Shown: in pieces, positions 51,368-60,673 of the stretch | How the letters are laid out: every line of letters starts with the position of its first letter | How positions within the stretch are numbered: position 1 is the stretch's first letter | Assembly: GCF_900101745.1 (NCBI RefSeq) | Contig: NZ_FNAD01000008.1 | Coordinates: forward strand, 124,001 to 188,000 | DNA: 64,000 nucleotides | Source of the DNA: Glycomyces harbinensis | GTDB lineage: Bacteria; Actinomycetota; Actinomycetes; Mycobacteriales; Micromonosporaceae | Direction: 5' to 3' | The notes under the pieces: model-generated | Database searches by the model: none | What the model saw: only the letters and a program-made list of their open reading frames with translations | What the model was told of the DNA's origin: nothing | Program-made: the position numbers and the translations under genes

Positions 51368-51601
51368 GGCTGATTAATCCAGCTCACGCCCCACCGGGTG
51401 GGGTCAGTTATCGCCGGCGACTCCCAGGCGCGCCCGAGGGCGTCCTCCAGTCTTGTCGGAGTCATAAGGCACGATCACGGTGCGCCGTTCGCAGAGCCGT
51501 ACATTGGCAGAGTCGTGCATCGGCAGTCACGGCGAGGCGAGCGGCGCCGTAGTTTTCTATGGTGGATCGCGATGGGAATCATCGAAAGACGCGGTGAGAT
51601 C

Positions 51602-52717
51602 ATGAACCTGCTCCAGGGAGGCGGCGGCGTGCTCGGCAACATGCACTTCACGCTCGACGGCTCGGACGACCCGTCCAACGTGCTGAACCTCATGGCCTTG
51701 GACGCCTATGTGACCGGCGCGCAGCCGCACGCGGTGGTCCGGGCCCTCGACATGGTCGCGGACGACGTCGACCTGATTCCCGAGGGCGGTTCACTCATCC
51801 GGTCGATTTCCGGGATCTCCTTCCTCCAACTGGTGACGGGCGAGGGCTGGACGCTGCGGACGCAGCGCTGGCGCGACGGCACCGGCCAGGCGGTCGTGAC
51901 CGCCGAGACGCGCGAGCGCGCCGAGGAGGTCGCCGCGTACGTCACCGAGCGCACCGGCACGGCCGAGGAGCCCGGCGAGGACAAGGTCGACATGGGGTTC
52001 TGGTACCGGTCGGCGCGGGGACCGTTCCGCTCCACCCGGTCGATCAGCGCGCCCCGCTGGCCCGAGATCGAGCGCAACTACTCCTCGAGCGCCGGTTCGG
52101 CGCTCGGCAAGCTCATGGCGACCAGGTCGTCCGACGTGACGGGGCGGCTGGTGCTGCTCCACGGCCCGCCCGGTACGGGCAAGACCACGGCGCTGCGGGC
52201 CCTCGCGAGGGAGTGGGCGCCGTGGTGCCAGGTGGACACGGTGCTGGACCCGGAGGCGTTCTTCTCCGACCCGTCCTACCTGATGGAGGTCATCATCGGG
52301 TCCGAGATGGACATGGTGCTGGACGACGGGGAGACGCGGCGCGAGCACTGGCGGCTGATGGTCCTGGAGGACTGCGACGAACTGATCCGCGGTGAGGCGA
52401 AGGAGGCGTCGGGGCAGTCGCTCGCGCGCCTGCTGAACCTGACGGACGGGCTGCTCGGGCAGGGCCGGGAGATCATGGTGGCCATCACGACGAACGAGCG
52501 GCTGGACCGGCTGCACCCGGCGGTGGTGCGTCCGGGACGGTGCCTGGCGCAGATCGAGGTCGGGGAGCTGTCGCCGCTGGAGTCGACGGACTGGATGGGC
52601 GGGGAGGCCGTGCGCGAGCCGATGACCCTGGCCGAGCTGTACGCGAAGCGCGGCGGCACCGACCCGACCCGGACCGAGTCCGCGATCCCGCAGCAGCACG
52701 TGGGGCAGTACCTCTAG
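51602..52717 (+). CDS. DUF5925 AAA-family ATPase
   Basis: 371 residues from ATG 51602; ATG 51572 is an in-frame alternative. The N-terminal DUF5925 region (TLDGSDDPSNVLNLMALDAYVTGAQP ... SLIRSISGISF) precedes an AAA module: Walker A LLHGPPGTGKTTALRALAREW, Walker B LMVLEDCDELI, sensor-like ITTNERLDRLHPAVVRPGRCLAQIEVG. It closely matches from memory a conserved Streptomyces family. The task of the ATPase is unknown. Confidence 0.9.
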   Translation: MNLLQGGGGVLGNMHFTLDGSDDPSNVLNLMALDAYVTGAQPHAVVRALDMVADDVDLIPEGGSLIRSISGISFLQLVTGEGWTLRTQRWRDGTGQAVVTAETRERAEEVAAYVTERTGTAEEPGEDKVDMGFWYRSARGPFRSTRSISAPRWPEIERNYSSSAGSALGKLMATRSSDVTGRLVLLHGPPGTGKTTALRALAREWAPWCQVDTVLDPEAFFSDPSYLMEVIIGSEMDMVLDDGETRREHWRLMVLEDCDELIRGEAKEASGQSLARLLNLTDGLLGQGREIMVAITTNERLDRLHPAVVRPGRCLAQIEVGELSPLESTDWMGGEAVREPMTLAELYAKRGGTDPTRTESAIPQQHVGQYL

Positions 52718-52772
52718 AGCGGCGCTGAGCCGCGGATGCGGCCCCGGTCTTCGCAACTGGACTTCGACTGGA

Positions 52773-52895
52773 CCCAAGGGTGCACCCGGGGTCCGACAAT
52801 GCGCAGGGCCACCGGCGGGATCCGGGAGTGTCCCCGCAATTCGGACATCCGTTGCGCCCCCGAACTCAAGGGTGCTTCGGGGGTCCGACAATGCG
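52773..52895 (-). repeat. Two intergenic repeats of the GCACCCTTG family
   Basis: Read on the minus strand, both units (52804-52773 and 52895-52864) have TTGTCGGACCCC followed by GCACCCTTG. They match the tandem arrays at 59005 and 63531 in the common core. Confidence 0.6.
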
Positions 52896-52912
52896 CTGTC
52901 ATGACGTTGAGC

Positions 52913-52940
52913 GGGGGCGGTGCCGTGCGGCACCGCCCCC
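52913..52940. terminator. Bidirectional terminator
   Basis: GGGGGCGGTGCC pairs 12/12 with GGCACCGCCCCC over a GTGC loop, between the convergent DUF5925 and CMD genes. Confidence 0.75.
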
Positions 52941-52979
52941 GGTTCGTGCGCGAGGTCCTGGCCCGAGACCTCGTGCGGC

Positions 52980-53369
52980 TCATGCCTTCGCGTCGATTTC
53001 GGCGAAGACCGCCTCGGCGTGCTTGAGGGCGTTGATCGCGGCCGGGAACCCGGCGTAGGCGGCGATCTGGATGAGCGCCTCGACCACCTCGGCCCTCGTG
53101 CAGCCGGCGTTGAGCGCGCCGTTGATGTGGAAGCGCAGCTGCGGGGCGGCGTTGCCCAGTGCCGCGAGTGCGCCGAGGGTGACGAGCTGGCGGTCGCGCG
53201 GTTCCAGGCCCGGCCGCGTGTAGAGGTCGCCGTAGCCGAACTCGGCGATGTAGCGGCCGAGGTCGGGGGCGATGCCGGCGAGGGAGGTCAGGACCGACGG
53301 CTCCGTGTCGCCCGATATGTGCTGCAGGGCTTTGAGCCCGCGTTCGTACCGTTCTCCGTGCTGCTCCAT
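52980..53369 (-). CDS. Carboxymuconolactone decarboxylase family protein
   Basis: 129 residues from ATG 53369. CMD fold in the gamma-carboxymuconolactone decarboxylase style: LYTRPGLEPRDRQLVTLGALAALG, QLRFHINGALNAGCTRAEVVEALIQIAAYAGFPAAINAL. It has one Cys (GCTR) rather than a CxxC, so a decarboxylase/isomerase rather than AhpD role is likely. It is 13 bases after the MFS gene, in one operon under the TetR operator. Confidence 0.88.
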   Translation of the reverse strand: MEQHGERYERGLKALQHISGDTEPSVLTSLAGIAPDLGRYIAEFGYGDLYTRPGLEPRDRQLVTLGALAALGNAAPQLRFHINGALNAGCTRAEVVEALIQIAAYAGFPAAINALKHAEAVFAEIDAKA

Positions 53370-53381
53370 TTGCGATGCCCC

Positions 53382-54608
53382 TTAAGCGTCGGTTGGCTGG
53401 ATGTGCTTGCCCCACAGGGCCAATCCTGCTGCAACCGACAGCATCGCCGCAAGGGTCCAGGCGAGCGCGGGGAAGCCGTGGGCGGCTGCGGCCTGCGCGA
53501 CGAGCGGGCCGACCGTGGCGCCGACGTAGAAGCTGAACATCGCCACCGAGGACGCCGCGGCGCGGTGCTCGCCGCCGAGTTCGCCCGCGGTCTGGGTGGT
53601 CGCGGGCGCGACGATGCCGAGGCCGCCGATGAGGACGGCCAGGAGCACCGCGAGCACGACCAGGTTCCCGCCCGCGAACGCGGCGGCGAGCATCGAGGCG
53701 GCGGCGACGATCGTGCCGAGCACCACCTGGGAGGGCCGGGCGATGCGCGCGAGCGGGATCGCCAGGAACGGCAGGGCGATCATCACCGGGAGGGCGCTGG
53801 CGCGCAGGGCGAGCAGGCCGCCCGAGCCGGTGACGATGCCGGTGAGTTCGATGCCGGTGTAGACGGCGACCATGGCGGCCATGGCGAGGGACCCGGCGCC
53901 GAGCATCGGCAGGAGCCGGCGGAGGCGCAGGACCCGCGGGATCGCCGCGTAGCTGCGGGCCAGGCTCGCGTCGCCCGAGAGGCGGTCGGGCAGCATGATG
54001 CGGTGCGCGGCGATCGCGACCAGTCCGAAGAGGACGGCCGAGCCGATGAAGACCCAGCGCCAGTCGACGAACCGGATCGCGGTCTGGGAGGCGAGCTGGC
54101 CGATGACGGTGGCGGCGAGGAACGAGGTGACGATGGTGGCGACGGCGACCGCGCGCCGGCCCGGGGCGATCCGGGAGGTCGCGTAGGCGGTCATCGCCGG
54201 CGGGATCGTGCCGACCGCGAGGCCTTGGAGGACCCGCAGGGGCAGGGCGGTGGCGAACGTCGGCGCCAGACCGGTCAATAGTGTGACCACTCCGGCGGCG
54301 ATCAGGCCCATGACCAGGACGCGTTTCTGGCCGAAGCGGTCGGCCATGGGGCCGAAGAGGAGGAACCCGCCCGCGTAGCCGAACGCGAAGGCGCTGATGA
54401 CCCAGGTCATCGCTCCCAGGCCGACGTTCCAGGAGGCCTCCATGGCGCTGAACATGGGGATCGGCGTGTACATCTGGCCGGTGGCGAGCAGGGCGGCGAG
54501 CGCGAAGACGGGGACGGCGCGGCGGGCCGGGGTGTGGACCGGGCCGATGCGGACGGGCATCTGCGCCGGGACGTAGCGGGTGGATGACGCGGTGGTGGTT
54601 GCTGTCAT
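53382..54608 (-). CDS. MFS transporter (YnfM-like)
   Basis: 408 residues from ATG 54608. Twelve membrane helices; MFS signature GPMADRFGQKRVLVMGLI between helices 2 and 3 and PLRVLQGLAVGTIPPAMTAY. The YnfM/arabinose-efflux-like group exports drugs or sugars. It is divergent from a TetR gene with the operator between, so the pair probably forms an inducible efflux locus. Confidence 0.9.
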   Translation of the reverse strand: MTATTTASSTRYVPAQMPVRIGPVHTPARRAVPVFALAALLATGQMYTPIPMFSAMEASWNVGLGAMTWVISAFAFGYAGGFLLFGPMADRFGQKRVLVMGLIAAGVVTLLTGLAPTFATALPLRVLQGLAVGTIPPAMTAYATSRIAPGRRAVAVATIVTSFLAATVIGQLASQTAIRFVDWRWVFIGSAVLFGLVAIAAHRIMLPDRLSGDASLARSYAAIPRVLRLRRLLPMLGAGSLAMAAMVAVYTGIELTGIVTGSGGLLALRASALPVMIALPFLAIPLARIARPSQVVLGTIVAAASMLAAAFAGGNLVVLAVLLAVLIGGLGIVAPATTQTAGELGGEHRAAASSVAMFSFYVGATVGPLVAQAAAAHGFPALAWTLAAMLSVAAGLALWGKHIQPTDA

Positions 54609-54643
54609 GGCGGCAAATTTAGGCCCGGCCCGACCCCCTTGTC

Positions 54644-54659
54644 AACCAAATAGTTGGTT
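54644..54659. promoter_or_regulatory. TetR operator between efflux gene and regulator
   Basis: AACCAA-ATAG-TTGGTT is a perfect 6-4-6 inverted repeat in the 74-base gap between the divergent MFS and TetR genes. The motif AACCAANTAGTTGGTT resembles classical TetR-family sites, so it should repress both directions. Confidence 0.75.
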
Positions 54660-54682
54660 TACATGGTGGTAATCTGGGCCTC

Positions 54683-55606
54683 ATGCCATTGCACGAGGGG
54701 AAACGCTCCGACGCCACCCGCAGGGCGCTGCTGCGCGCGGCCCGCGAGGAGTTCGCCGAGCACGGCCTGGCCGGCGGGCGCGTCGACAGCATCGCCGACG
54801 CCGCCGGGGTCAACAAGGAGCGGATCTACGGGATCTTCGGCAGCAAGGACAAGCTGTTCGACGCGGTCCTCATCGACGTCATGCAGGAGTTCACCGAGCT
54901 GGTCGACCCCCTGTGGGGCACCGGCGACGTGGGCGCGTTCGTCGGCAGCCTCTACGACTACCAGCGCACCCGCCCCCAGCTGCTGCGGCTCCTGGCCTGG
55001 GAGGCCCTGCACCGCGGCGGCGGCGACGTGCACGACGTCGGCGGCTGGCGGCGCGAGCACTACCGCCTGAAGCTGGAGGGCGCGCTGCGCCACTTCGGCA
55101 CCGACGACCCGTTCCGGGCCGGGCTGATGACCCTCGTCATCTGCGGTATCCCCAACTGGCTCAACCTGGTCCCGCAGCTGCGCCGGCTCCTGCTCGGCGA
55201 CCGGTGGGACGACGCGGACGCGATCAAGGCGTTCCTGGTCTCCTTCGCCGAGGGCGCGGCGCGGGCCTCGGGCGCCTTCCCGCGACCGGTCAACGAGTTG
55301 ACCGGCGAGGGCGGCGAGGACCGGGTGACCGGGCCGTACGACCCCGAAGGCGTCGGCGCGGAAGACGAGACCGTGCTGGCGGTCGGCGCGGCGGGCGGGA
55401 CCCTGCCCGAGTCGGCGGCAGATGACCCCGTCGCCGCGGCGGCCGCGCGGCTGCGTCGGGCGCAGGCCGAGGCCGACGAGGCGAAGGCGGCGCTCGGGGA
55501 GGCCCTGCGGGCCGCGAACGCCCGGGGCACCAGCGCGAACCGGCTCGCCAAGGAGGTCGCGGGCACTGTCTCCCGCCCGGTGGTCCTCAAGCTCTTGGCG
55601 GAGTGA
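54683..55606 (+). CDS. TetR-family repressor with long C-terminal extension
   Basis: 307 residues from ATG 54683. TetR helix-turn-helix at about 10-55 (TRRALLRAAREEFAEHGLAGGRVDSIADAAGVNKERIYGIFGSKDKLFDAVL). Ligand domain to about 205. The remaining 100 residues, past a Gly/Asp linker, form a coiled coil (AAARLRRAQAEADEAKAALGEALRAANARGTSANRLAKEVAG), about 90 residues longer than usual; the end resembles a second helix-turn-helix-like segment (GTSANRLAKEVAGTVSRPVVLKLL). Confidence 0.87.
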   Translation: MPLHEGKRSDATRRALLRAAREEFAEHGLAGGRVDSIADAAGVNKERIYGIFGSKDKLFDAVLIDVMQEFTELVDPLWGTGDVGAFVGSLYDYQRTRPQLLRLLAWEALHRGGGDVHDVGGWRREHYRLKLEGALRHFGTDDPFRAGLMTLVICGIPNWLNLVPQLRRLLLGDRWDDADAIKAFLVSFAEGAARASGAFPRPVNELTGEGGEDRVTGPYDPEGVGAEDETVLAVGAAGGTLPESAADDPVAAAAARLRRAQAEADEAKAALGEALRAANARGTSANRLAKEVAGTVSRPVVLKLLAE

Positions 55607-55875
55607 ACGGCGCGACTGGGCGGCGCGAGCGCCGGTGGGCGCCTCCGTCGCCCGAGCGCGCCGGTCCGTCGGACACGCCCGGCCGGGCGCATCGCAGTGA
55701 GCGGTCGCGCCGACGACCGCGGCCGGGCCGCGGGAGCGGCGACGAGTTCGACGGCCGTTCCCCGGGACGTCGCGAACCGCAGTGTTTCGTTCACCCCTTC
55801 GAGGGACGGGCGCCGATAGGCTCATGGGCGGTTCCCCCGACCGCCGCCGACCATCGACATCCTGGGGGACTCACC

Positions 55876-57207
55876 TTGCAGACCACACCGACCCGCCGCC
55901 GTTCGCGAACCGTCGCACTCGCCGCGGCCGCCGCCGGCACCGCCGTGGCCGTCACCGCGGTCGCCGCCACGATCCACGCCGAGGCCGCCGTCGTGAACCT
56001 GAACCCGCTGGAAAAGGCGCTCGGGTTCAACGCCTTCGTGGAGAACCGGACGATCCTCGCCTCGACCGAGGCCGAAGGACCGATCGCCACGGGCGGGGAC
56101 CTCCGCATCGAGGGGTCCTACAACGTCATGATCCACGACACCGGCTCGTTCACCGCGCCCGGCGACGCCGCGCCCAGCGCCCTCGTGGTCGGCGGCCGCG
56201 TCGACTACACCGTCGACCTGGCGACCTCCGTCGTCCAGGTCCTCAACGGCGGCTATGTCAAGATCGGCGACCTGAGCGGCACCAGCGTCCTCAACACCGA
56301 CGGCAACGGCGCCTCCGTCAACACCCACCTCGTGGCCGCGGGCGAGGACTACAACAGCACGCCGCGCATCGAACTGACCGCGCAGCAGCCGATCGACTCG
56401 GTCGGCCCGACCTCCCCGATCGACTTCGCCGACGCGTTCGCGACCTTCCGGTCCGAGGCCGCCGAGCTGTACGCGTGCGAGGCCGCCGCGGTCGAGATGA
56501 CCGACAGCTCGGGAGCGGTCGTCCCCAAGGGCCAGGTCGGCACCAACCAGCAGATCCGCATCACCCTGGAGCAGGGCAGGACCAACGTCATCAACCTCAC
56601 CGGCGAAGATCTCAACAACATGTCCGACCTGACGTTCCTGAACCCCCCGAGCGCCGACACGCCCCTGCTCGTCAACGTCGACACCTCCGGCACCGGCGGT
56701 GAACTCGACTGGCGGGTCGCCACGCAGGCCGGCATCAGCGGCCCCCAGGCGCCGTACATGCTGTGGAACTTCGACGACACCACCAGGCTCCGCATCGCCG
56801 CCGGCGACACCGTCGAAGGCAGCATCCTCGCGCCCGACGCCGATTACTCCGACATCAGCCCCGCCAACGTCGAGGGCCAGATCATCGCCAAGAACGCCAA
56901 CCTGGGTGAGATCGGCGAGAACGGCGGCGAGATCCACCACTTCCCGTTCGCGGCCGAACTCACCTGCGAGAGCGACGAGCCGAGCATGTCGGCCGACGGC
57001 TCCACCGGCGCCACCGACGGGCCCACGAGCGGCGACGGCACGACCGGCGCCGACGGTACCGACGGGCCGGGCGGATCGGGCGGCGACTCACTCGCGACCA
57101 CCGGCGACTCGATGCGCCCCCTGATCATCGCCGCGGGCGCACTCGCGGCGCTCGGCACCGCGGCGGTCGTCGCCACGGCCGTGCGGCGAAAGGGCGCCCG
57201 GAGCTGA
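55876..57207 (+). CDS. Choice-of-anchor A surface protein with LAXTG sorting signal
   Basis: 443 residues from TTG 55876 (GGGGGA upstream). Signal peptide to about 37. The body is a choice-of-anchor A beta domain (LEKALGFNAFVENRTILASTEAEGPIATGGDLRIEGSYNVM ... GSILAPDADYSDISPANVEGQIIAKN). A Ser/Thr/Gly/Asp linker leads to LATTG (near residue 408), a hydrophobic helix and RRKGARS: a class E sortase signal (LAXTG). It should be covalently attached to the cell wall. No sortase gene lies in the window. Confidence 0.85.
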   Translation: MQTTPTRRRSRTVALAAAAAGTAVAVTAVAATIHAEAAVVNLNPLEKALGFNAFVENRTILASTEAEGPIATGGDLRIEGSYNVMIHDTGSFTAPGDAAPSALVVGGRVDYTVDLATSVVQVLNGGYVKIGDLSGTSVLNTDGNGASVNTHLVAAGEDYNSTPRIELTAQQPIDSVGPTSPIDFADAFATFRSEAAELYACEAAAVEMTDSSGAVVPKGQVGTNQQIRITLEQGRTNVINLTGEDLNNMSDLTFLNPPSADTPLLVNVDTSGTGGELDWRVATQAGISGPQAPYMLWNFDDTTRLRIAAGDTVEGSILAPDADYSDISPANVEGQIIAKNANLGEIGENGGEIHHFPFAAELTCESDEPSMSADGSTGATDGPTSGDGTTGADGTDGPGGSGGDSLATTGDSMRPLIIAAGALAALGTAAVVATAVRRKGARS

Positions 57208-57211
57208 TGAC

Positions 57212-57892
57212 ATGAAGCGGCCCCTCGCCTCGCTCGACCGCGCCGAAGCGCACGCCTGGACCGCACTGGTCCTCACGGCGCTCGCCGGGGCGGTCGACGG
57301 GGCCGGGTTCCTCGGCCTCGGCCAGCAGTTCGTCGCGAACCAGACCGGGAACGCGGTCCTGCTGGCCGTCGCGGTGTCCGGGGACCTCACCGGCCGCGAG
57401 GACGGGCTCTCCCCCATCGGCCCGCTGTGGTCGCTCGCCGGGTTCGCACTCGGCACGGTGCTCGCTTCCCTGGCGACGCGACGGCACGTGCTCACCAGCT
57501 TCGGGGTGCCGTTCCTCCTCGTGGCCGAGGTCGTGGCGCTCGCGGCGGCGGGACTGGCGGGGCCGACCGAGCTCGCGATCGCGCTGGCGGCGTTCGCGAT
57601 GGGCGTGCAGTCGATCCACGCGGCCCGGATCGGACTGTCGGGGGTGACCACGACGGTGCTCACCGGGACGCTCATCGCGATGTCGGTGAACCTGTCCGGA
57701 GGGCGCGAGGACCTGCGCACGGCGCGGCTCCAGGCCGGGGTGTGGGCGGTGTACCTGGTCGCGGCGGGGCTCGGGTCGATCCTGGCGAACGCGGTGTCGT
57801 TCAGCGCGGTCTGCTGGGTCGCCGCGGCGGTCGCGGCGGCCATGGCGGCCGCCGCGTTCGCCGAGGCCCGCCACCGGGGCTCCGAGGGCTGA
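57212..57892 (+). CDS. YoaK (DUF1275) family membrane protein
   Basis: 226 residues from ATG 57212, 4 bases after the surface protein gene. Six membrane helices; family features GAVDGAGFLGLGQQFVANQTGNAVLL and MGVQSIHAARIGLSGVTTTVLTGTLIAM. Function of the family is unknown; transport is likely. Confidence 0.88.
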   Translation: MKRPLASLDRAEAHAWTALVLTALAGAVDGAGFLGLGQQFVANQTGNAVLLAVAVSGDLTGREDGLSPIGPLWSLAGFALGTVLASLATRRHVLTSFGVPFLLVAEVVALAAAGLAGPTELAIALAAFAMGVQSIHAARIGLSGVTTTVLTGTLIAMSVNLSGGREDLRTARLQAGVWAVYLVAAGLGSILANAVSFSAVCWVAAAVAAAMAAAAFAEARHRGSEG

Positions 57893-57902
57893 CCGGCCCG
57901 GC

Positions 57903-58892
57903 TCAGGCGGCGCGGACGTGGATGCCCGGGGTGCGCACCAGCGGCCACTTGCGGTCCTCGGCGACCCTTCGCGCGAGGTCGTCGGCGGCCGATTCCCAAG
58001 CGGGGTAGAGGAAGGCGAACCCCGCCCCTTCCAGGCGGCCGGGGATGACGCGGCGGCTCTTGAGCAGGAGCTCGGTGTCGCTGCGCATCGCGAACGCGCC
58101 GATCTCGGCCATCCAGCGCGTCGCGGGGAGGCCGACGTGGCCGCCCCAGGCGCGCCGCAGGACGCGCATGAAGTCCTTCTGCCGCAGGGGGTGCGGCGAG
58201 GCCAGGTTGACCGGGCCGGTCAGGTCGGTGTGGCCGATGAGGAAGCGGACGGCGCGGACGAAGTCCTCCTCGTGGATCCACGACACGTACTGGCGCCCGC
58301 CGCCGATCGGGCCGCCGAGGGCGAGCAGGACCATGCGGGAGAGGACGTCGAAGACCGAGCCGCGGTCGGGGCTCATGGTCATCGCCGAGCGCATGGCGAT
58401 CTTGCGGGTGTGCGGGGTGTCGGCTTCGTCGAGGGCGCGTTCCCAGGCCTGTGCGATGCGGATGCTCTTGGCCCAGTAGGCGGGTGCGTCGGGTTCGGTG
58501 CCGCCGATGACGCCGGTGGCCTCGTCGTTGGCGCGGCCGAAGGTGTGGGCGTAGATGGTGGCGGTGCTCGCCTGGAGCCAGACGGCCGGGGGTTTGCGGG
58601 CGGCGGCGATGGCCTGGCCGACGACGCGGGTGCTGTCGACTCGCGAGTCCATCATGGCCTTGAGGTTCTCGGGGGTGTAGCGGCAGCTGACGCTGCGGCC
58701 GGCGAGGTTGACGACGGCGTCGGCGCCGTCGATCGCCTCGACCCAGTGGCCGAGGGTGCGCCCGTCCCAGTGCATGTGGTGGGGGCGCGAAGGGGTGCGG
58801 GTGAGGACGATGACGCGGTGCCCGGCGGCGAGCAGGCCGCGCTCGAGGACGGCGCCGACGTTGCCGGTACCACCGGGAATGACGATCTTCAT
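57903..58892 (-). CDS. TIGR01777-type NAD-dependent epimerase
   Basis: 329 residues from ATG 58892 with GGAGGAAG upstream. Rossmann motif KIVIPGGTGNVGAVLERGLLAAGHRV, the family motif VVNLAGRSVSCRYTPENLKAMMDSRVDSTRVVG, and C-terminal DUF1731-like LRRAWGGHVGLPATRWMAEIGAFAMRSDTELLLKSRRVIPGRL. In relatives (YfcH, SulA-like) an oxidoreductase role is assumed. A palindromic operator sits just upstream. Confidence 0.9.
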   Translation of the reverse strand: MKIVIPGGTGNVGAVLERGLLAAGHRVIVLTRTPSRPHHMHWDGRTLGHWVEAIDGADAVVNLAGRSVSCRYTPENLKAMMDSRVDSTRVVGQAIAAARKPPAVWLQASTATIYAHTFGRANDEATGVIGGTEPDAPAYWAKSIRIAQAWERALDEADTPHTRKIAMRSAMTMSPDRGSVFDVLSRMVLLALGGPIGGGRQYVSWIHEEDFVRAVRFLIGHTDLTGPVNLASPHPLRQKDFMRVLRRAWGGHVGLPATRWMAEIGAFAMRSDTELLLKSRRVIPGRLEGAGFAFLYPAWESAADDLARRVAEDRKWPLVRTPGIHVRAA

Positions 58893-58928
58893 GGGGCTTC
58901 CTCCTTTGCGCCAACGATACGCCAGAAC

Positions 58929-58942
58929 TTGAACACGTTCAA
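58929..58942. promoter_or_regulatory. Perfect palindrome, TetR-type operator of the epimerase gene
   Basis: TTGAAC-AC-GTTCAA is a 6-2-6 inverted repeat 37 bases upstream of ATG 58892 on the minus strand. It has the form of TetR-family sites controlling short-chain dehydrogenases. The cognate regulator is not in the window. Confidence 0.6.
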
Positions 58943-59004
58943 ATATGATCTTGGCATCACTCGCGGGATCACTCCGGAAAAAACCGGGGACGAAAGCACC
59001 GAAC

Positions 59005-59340
59005 TGTCACACCCCGCAGGCACCCTTAGATCGGGGGCGCTGCAGACCGCGGCAATCAGAATTGCCCCTGCCCGAAAATCGCAAGCTCGACAGGCGCCGG
59101 AGTGTCACACCCGCCGGGCACCCTTTGAACCGGGGGCGCTCGCGAACCGCCGCATTATGGATTTCCCCTGCCCTGAAGACCTCACAGGCGCGGCCGGGTC
59201 GACCTCGCTCCGCCGGAGTGTCACACCCGCCGGGCACCCTTGAATCGGGGGCGATTCCGAACCGCTTCCGGTTGGATCTCCCCTGCGCCGAAACCGGACG
59301 GCGCCGAAGGTGCGCGGGCCGGAATGTCGGTGGGGTGCCG
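59005..59340 (+). repeat. Three-unit tandem array of the GCACCCTT repeat family
   Basis: Units start with TGTCACACC at 59005, 59103 and 59219 (periods 98 and 116). Each has TGTCACACC, then GGCACCCTT, then CGGGGGCG, and about 50 bases later CCCCTGC and a GAA. Together they fill most of the 483-base gap 58893-59375. No coding sense in any frame. Confidence 0.7.
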
Positions 59341-59375
59341 TAGCCTGCCGGGGTCTAGACGACCGAGGAGGCCCG

Positions 59376-60038
59376 GTGAAGTTCAGGAAGATCGATGAGC
59401 GGCGCTCGATGCGCAGACCGCTGTGGGAAGCCGAGCGGCTGCAACCGCTCGAAGAGCCGCCCGATCCGGACTTCGAGCTGAGCGAACGGCTGCTCGACGG
59501 ACTCCAGTGGACCTCCGCGCAGGCCGACGGCAGCCTGGACCAGTCACTGGTCCGCAGCACCGACCTCTCGGGAACGGTCTTGACGCCCTTCGAGATCGTC
59601 GACACCACCATCGAGCGGTCGGTGCTGTCGAACAGCCGCTGGGAGCGGGCGACCGCGCGCCGGCTCGAGATCACCGACAGCAACCTGGTGGGCTGGCAGA
59701 CCCAGTTCTCGCTGGCGCAGGACGTCTACATCGCCGACTGCCGGGCCGATTTCGCCGGGATCTCGATCGGAAGCGCGAAGGGACCGGTGGTCTTCGAGCG
59801 GTGCCGCTTCATGAACGCGACGTTCCTGGGCGACTTCTCGAAGACGGTGTTCATCGAATGCACCTTCCCGGGCGCCGACTTCTCCCGTGTGGCGAACGCC
59901 AAGGGCTGCGACTTCCGCCAGGCCGAGCTGGGCGGCATCACCGGCCTGATGAGCCTGCGCGGGTCGCTGATCACGGCCGACCAGGCGGTCGAGATCGCCG
60001 GAGAGCTGGCAAAGGCCGCGGGGTTCAAACTGGCATAG
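59376..60038 (+). CDS. Pentapeptide-repeat-like protein
   Basis: 220 residues from GTG 59376 with GAGGAGG upstream. Right-handed beta-helix-like residues: DLSGTVLTPFEIVDTTIERSVLSNSRWERATARRLEITDSNLVGW and FERCRFMNATFLGDFSKTVFIECTFPGADFSRVANAKGCDFRQAELGG. Single copy per turn of A(D/N)LxF-type units. Role unknown. The gene ends just before an 8-base tandem repeat. Confidence 0.8.
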   Translation: MKFRKIDERRSMRRPLWEAERLQPLEEPPDPDFELSERLLDGLQWTSAQADGSLDQSLVRSTDLSGTVLTPFEIVDTTIERSVLSNSRWERATARRLEITDSNLVGWQTQFSLAQDVYIADCRADFAGISIGSAKGPVVFERCRFMNATFLGDFSKTVFIECTFPGADFSRVANAKGCDFRQAELGGITGLMSLRGSLITADQAVEIAGELAKAAGFKLA

Positions 60039-60042
60039 CCCG

Positions 60043-60090
60043 GTTGCGGCGTTGCGGCGTTGCGGCGTTGCGGCGTTGCGGCGTTGCGGC
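60043..60090 (+). repeat. Tandem repeat: GTTGCGGC x 6
   Basis: Six perfect copies of the octamer directly after the stop codon of the preceding gene (60038). Such arrays change copy number easily. They lie in the 139-base gap before the convergent gene. Confidence 0.9.
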
Positions 60091-60177
60091 GGCCGATCTT
60101 GACCATCACCGTTTCACTCGGCCAGTTGCAACGCCGCTCCCGCTTCATCGCTTCGACCGAATTCGTTCACTGCTCGG

Positions 60178-60504
60178 CTAGATCACCTCCTGGAAGGTCC
60201 CGTCGTGGACCTCGCCGGTCCGTCCGCCGTCCTCGTCGAGCGAGAAGAAGGCGGTGATCCGCTTGGTGTTGAAGTCCATGACCTGTGTGACGGCCGTGCC
60301 CGACTCCTCGTTCCAGCCCACCAGGTACACCCCCTCGGCGACCTCTCCCACATACAGGTCGACCGTGCCCGAGCCGCCCTCGGTGGCGCCGTCGATCATC
60401 TCGTAGCGGAGCTTGTCGCCCCCGGGTCCGTAGGTGTTGCGGAAGACCACCCCGTTGTCGAGACGGATCTCGAAGACCTTCCCCGCGAACGCGAAATCAC
60501 TCAT
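60178..60504 (-). CDS. MoaF-like small beta-barrel protein
   Basis: 108 residues from ATG 60504 with GGGAGCCGG upstream. Compact beta protein with GKVFEIRLDNGVVFRNTYGPGGDKLRYEMIDG and VYLVGWNEESGTAVTQVMDFNTKRITAFFSLDE, resembling the MoaF domain found in lipocalin-like proteins. Monocistronic. Ligand unknown. Confidence 0.8.
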   Translation of the reverse strand: MSDFAFAGKVFEIRLDNGVVFRNTYGPGGDKLRYEMIDGATEGGSGTVDLYVGEVAEGVYLVGWNEESGTAVTQVMDFNTKRITAFFSLDEDGGRTGEVHDGTFQEVI

Positions 60505-60673
60505 GCCCGGCTCCCTTCGTAACCTTCGCCGATGCCCTGAATCAGACCGATTGAATGCGGCCGCCCTCCAACCTACGAGTTGAGCGGCGCGCAATCCGGC
60601 GATTCGCCGACTCCGAATGCTCAAGAACGGTCATCACCGCCAACCTGTATCACTCCTTCTGCATCGTTGCCCG

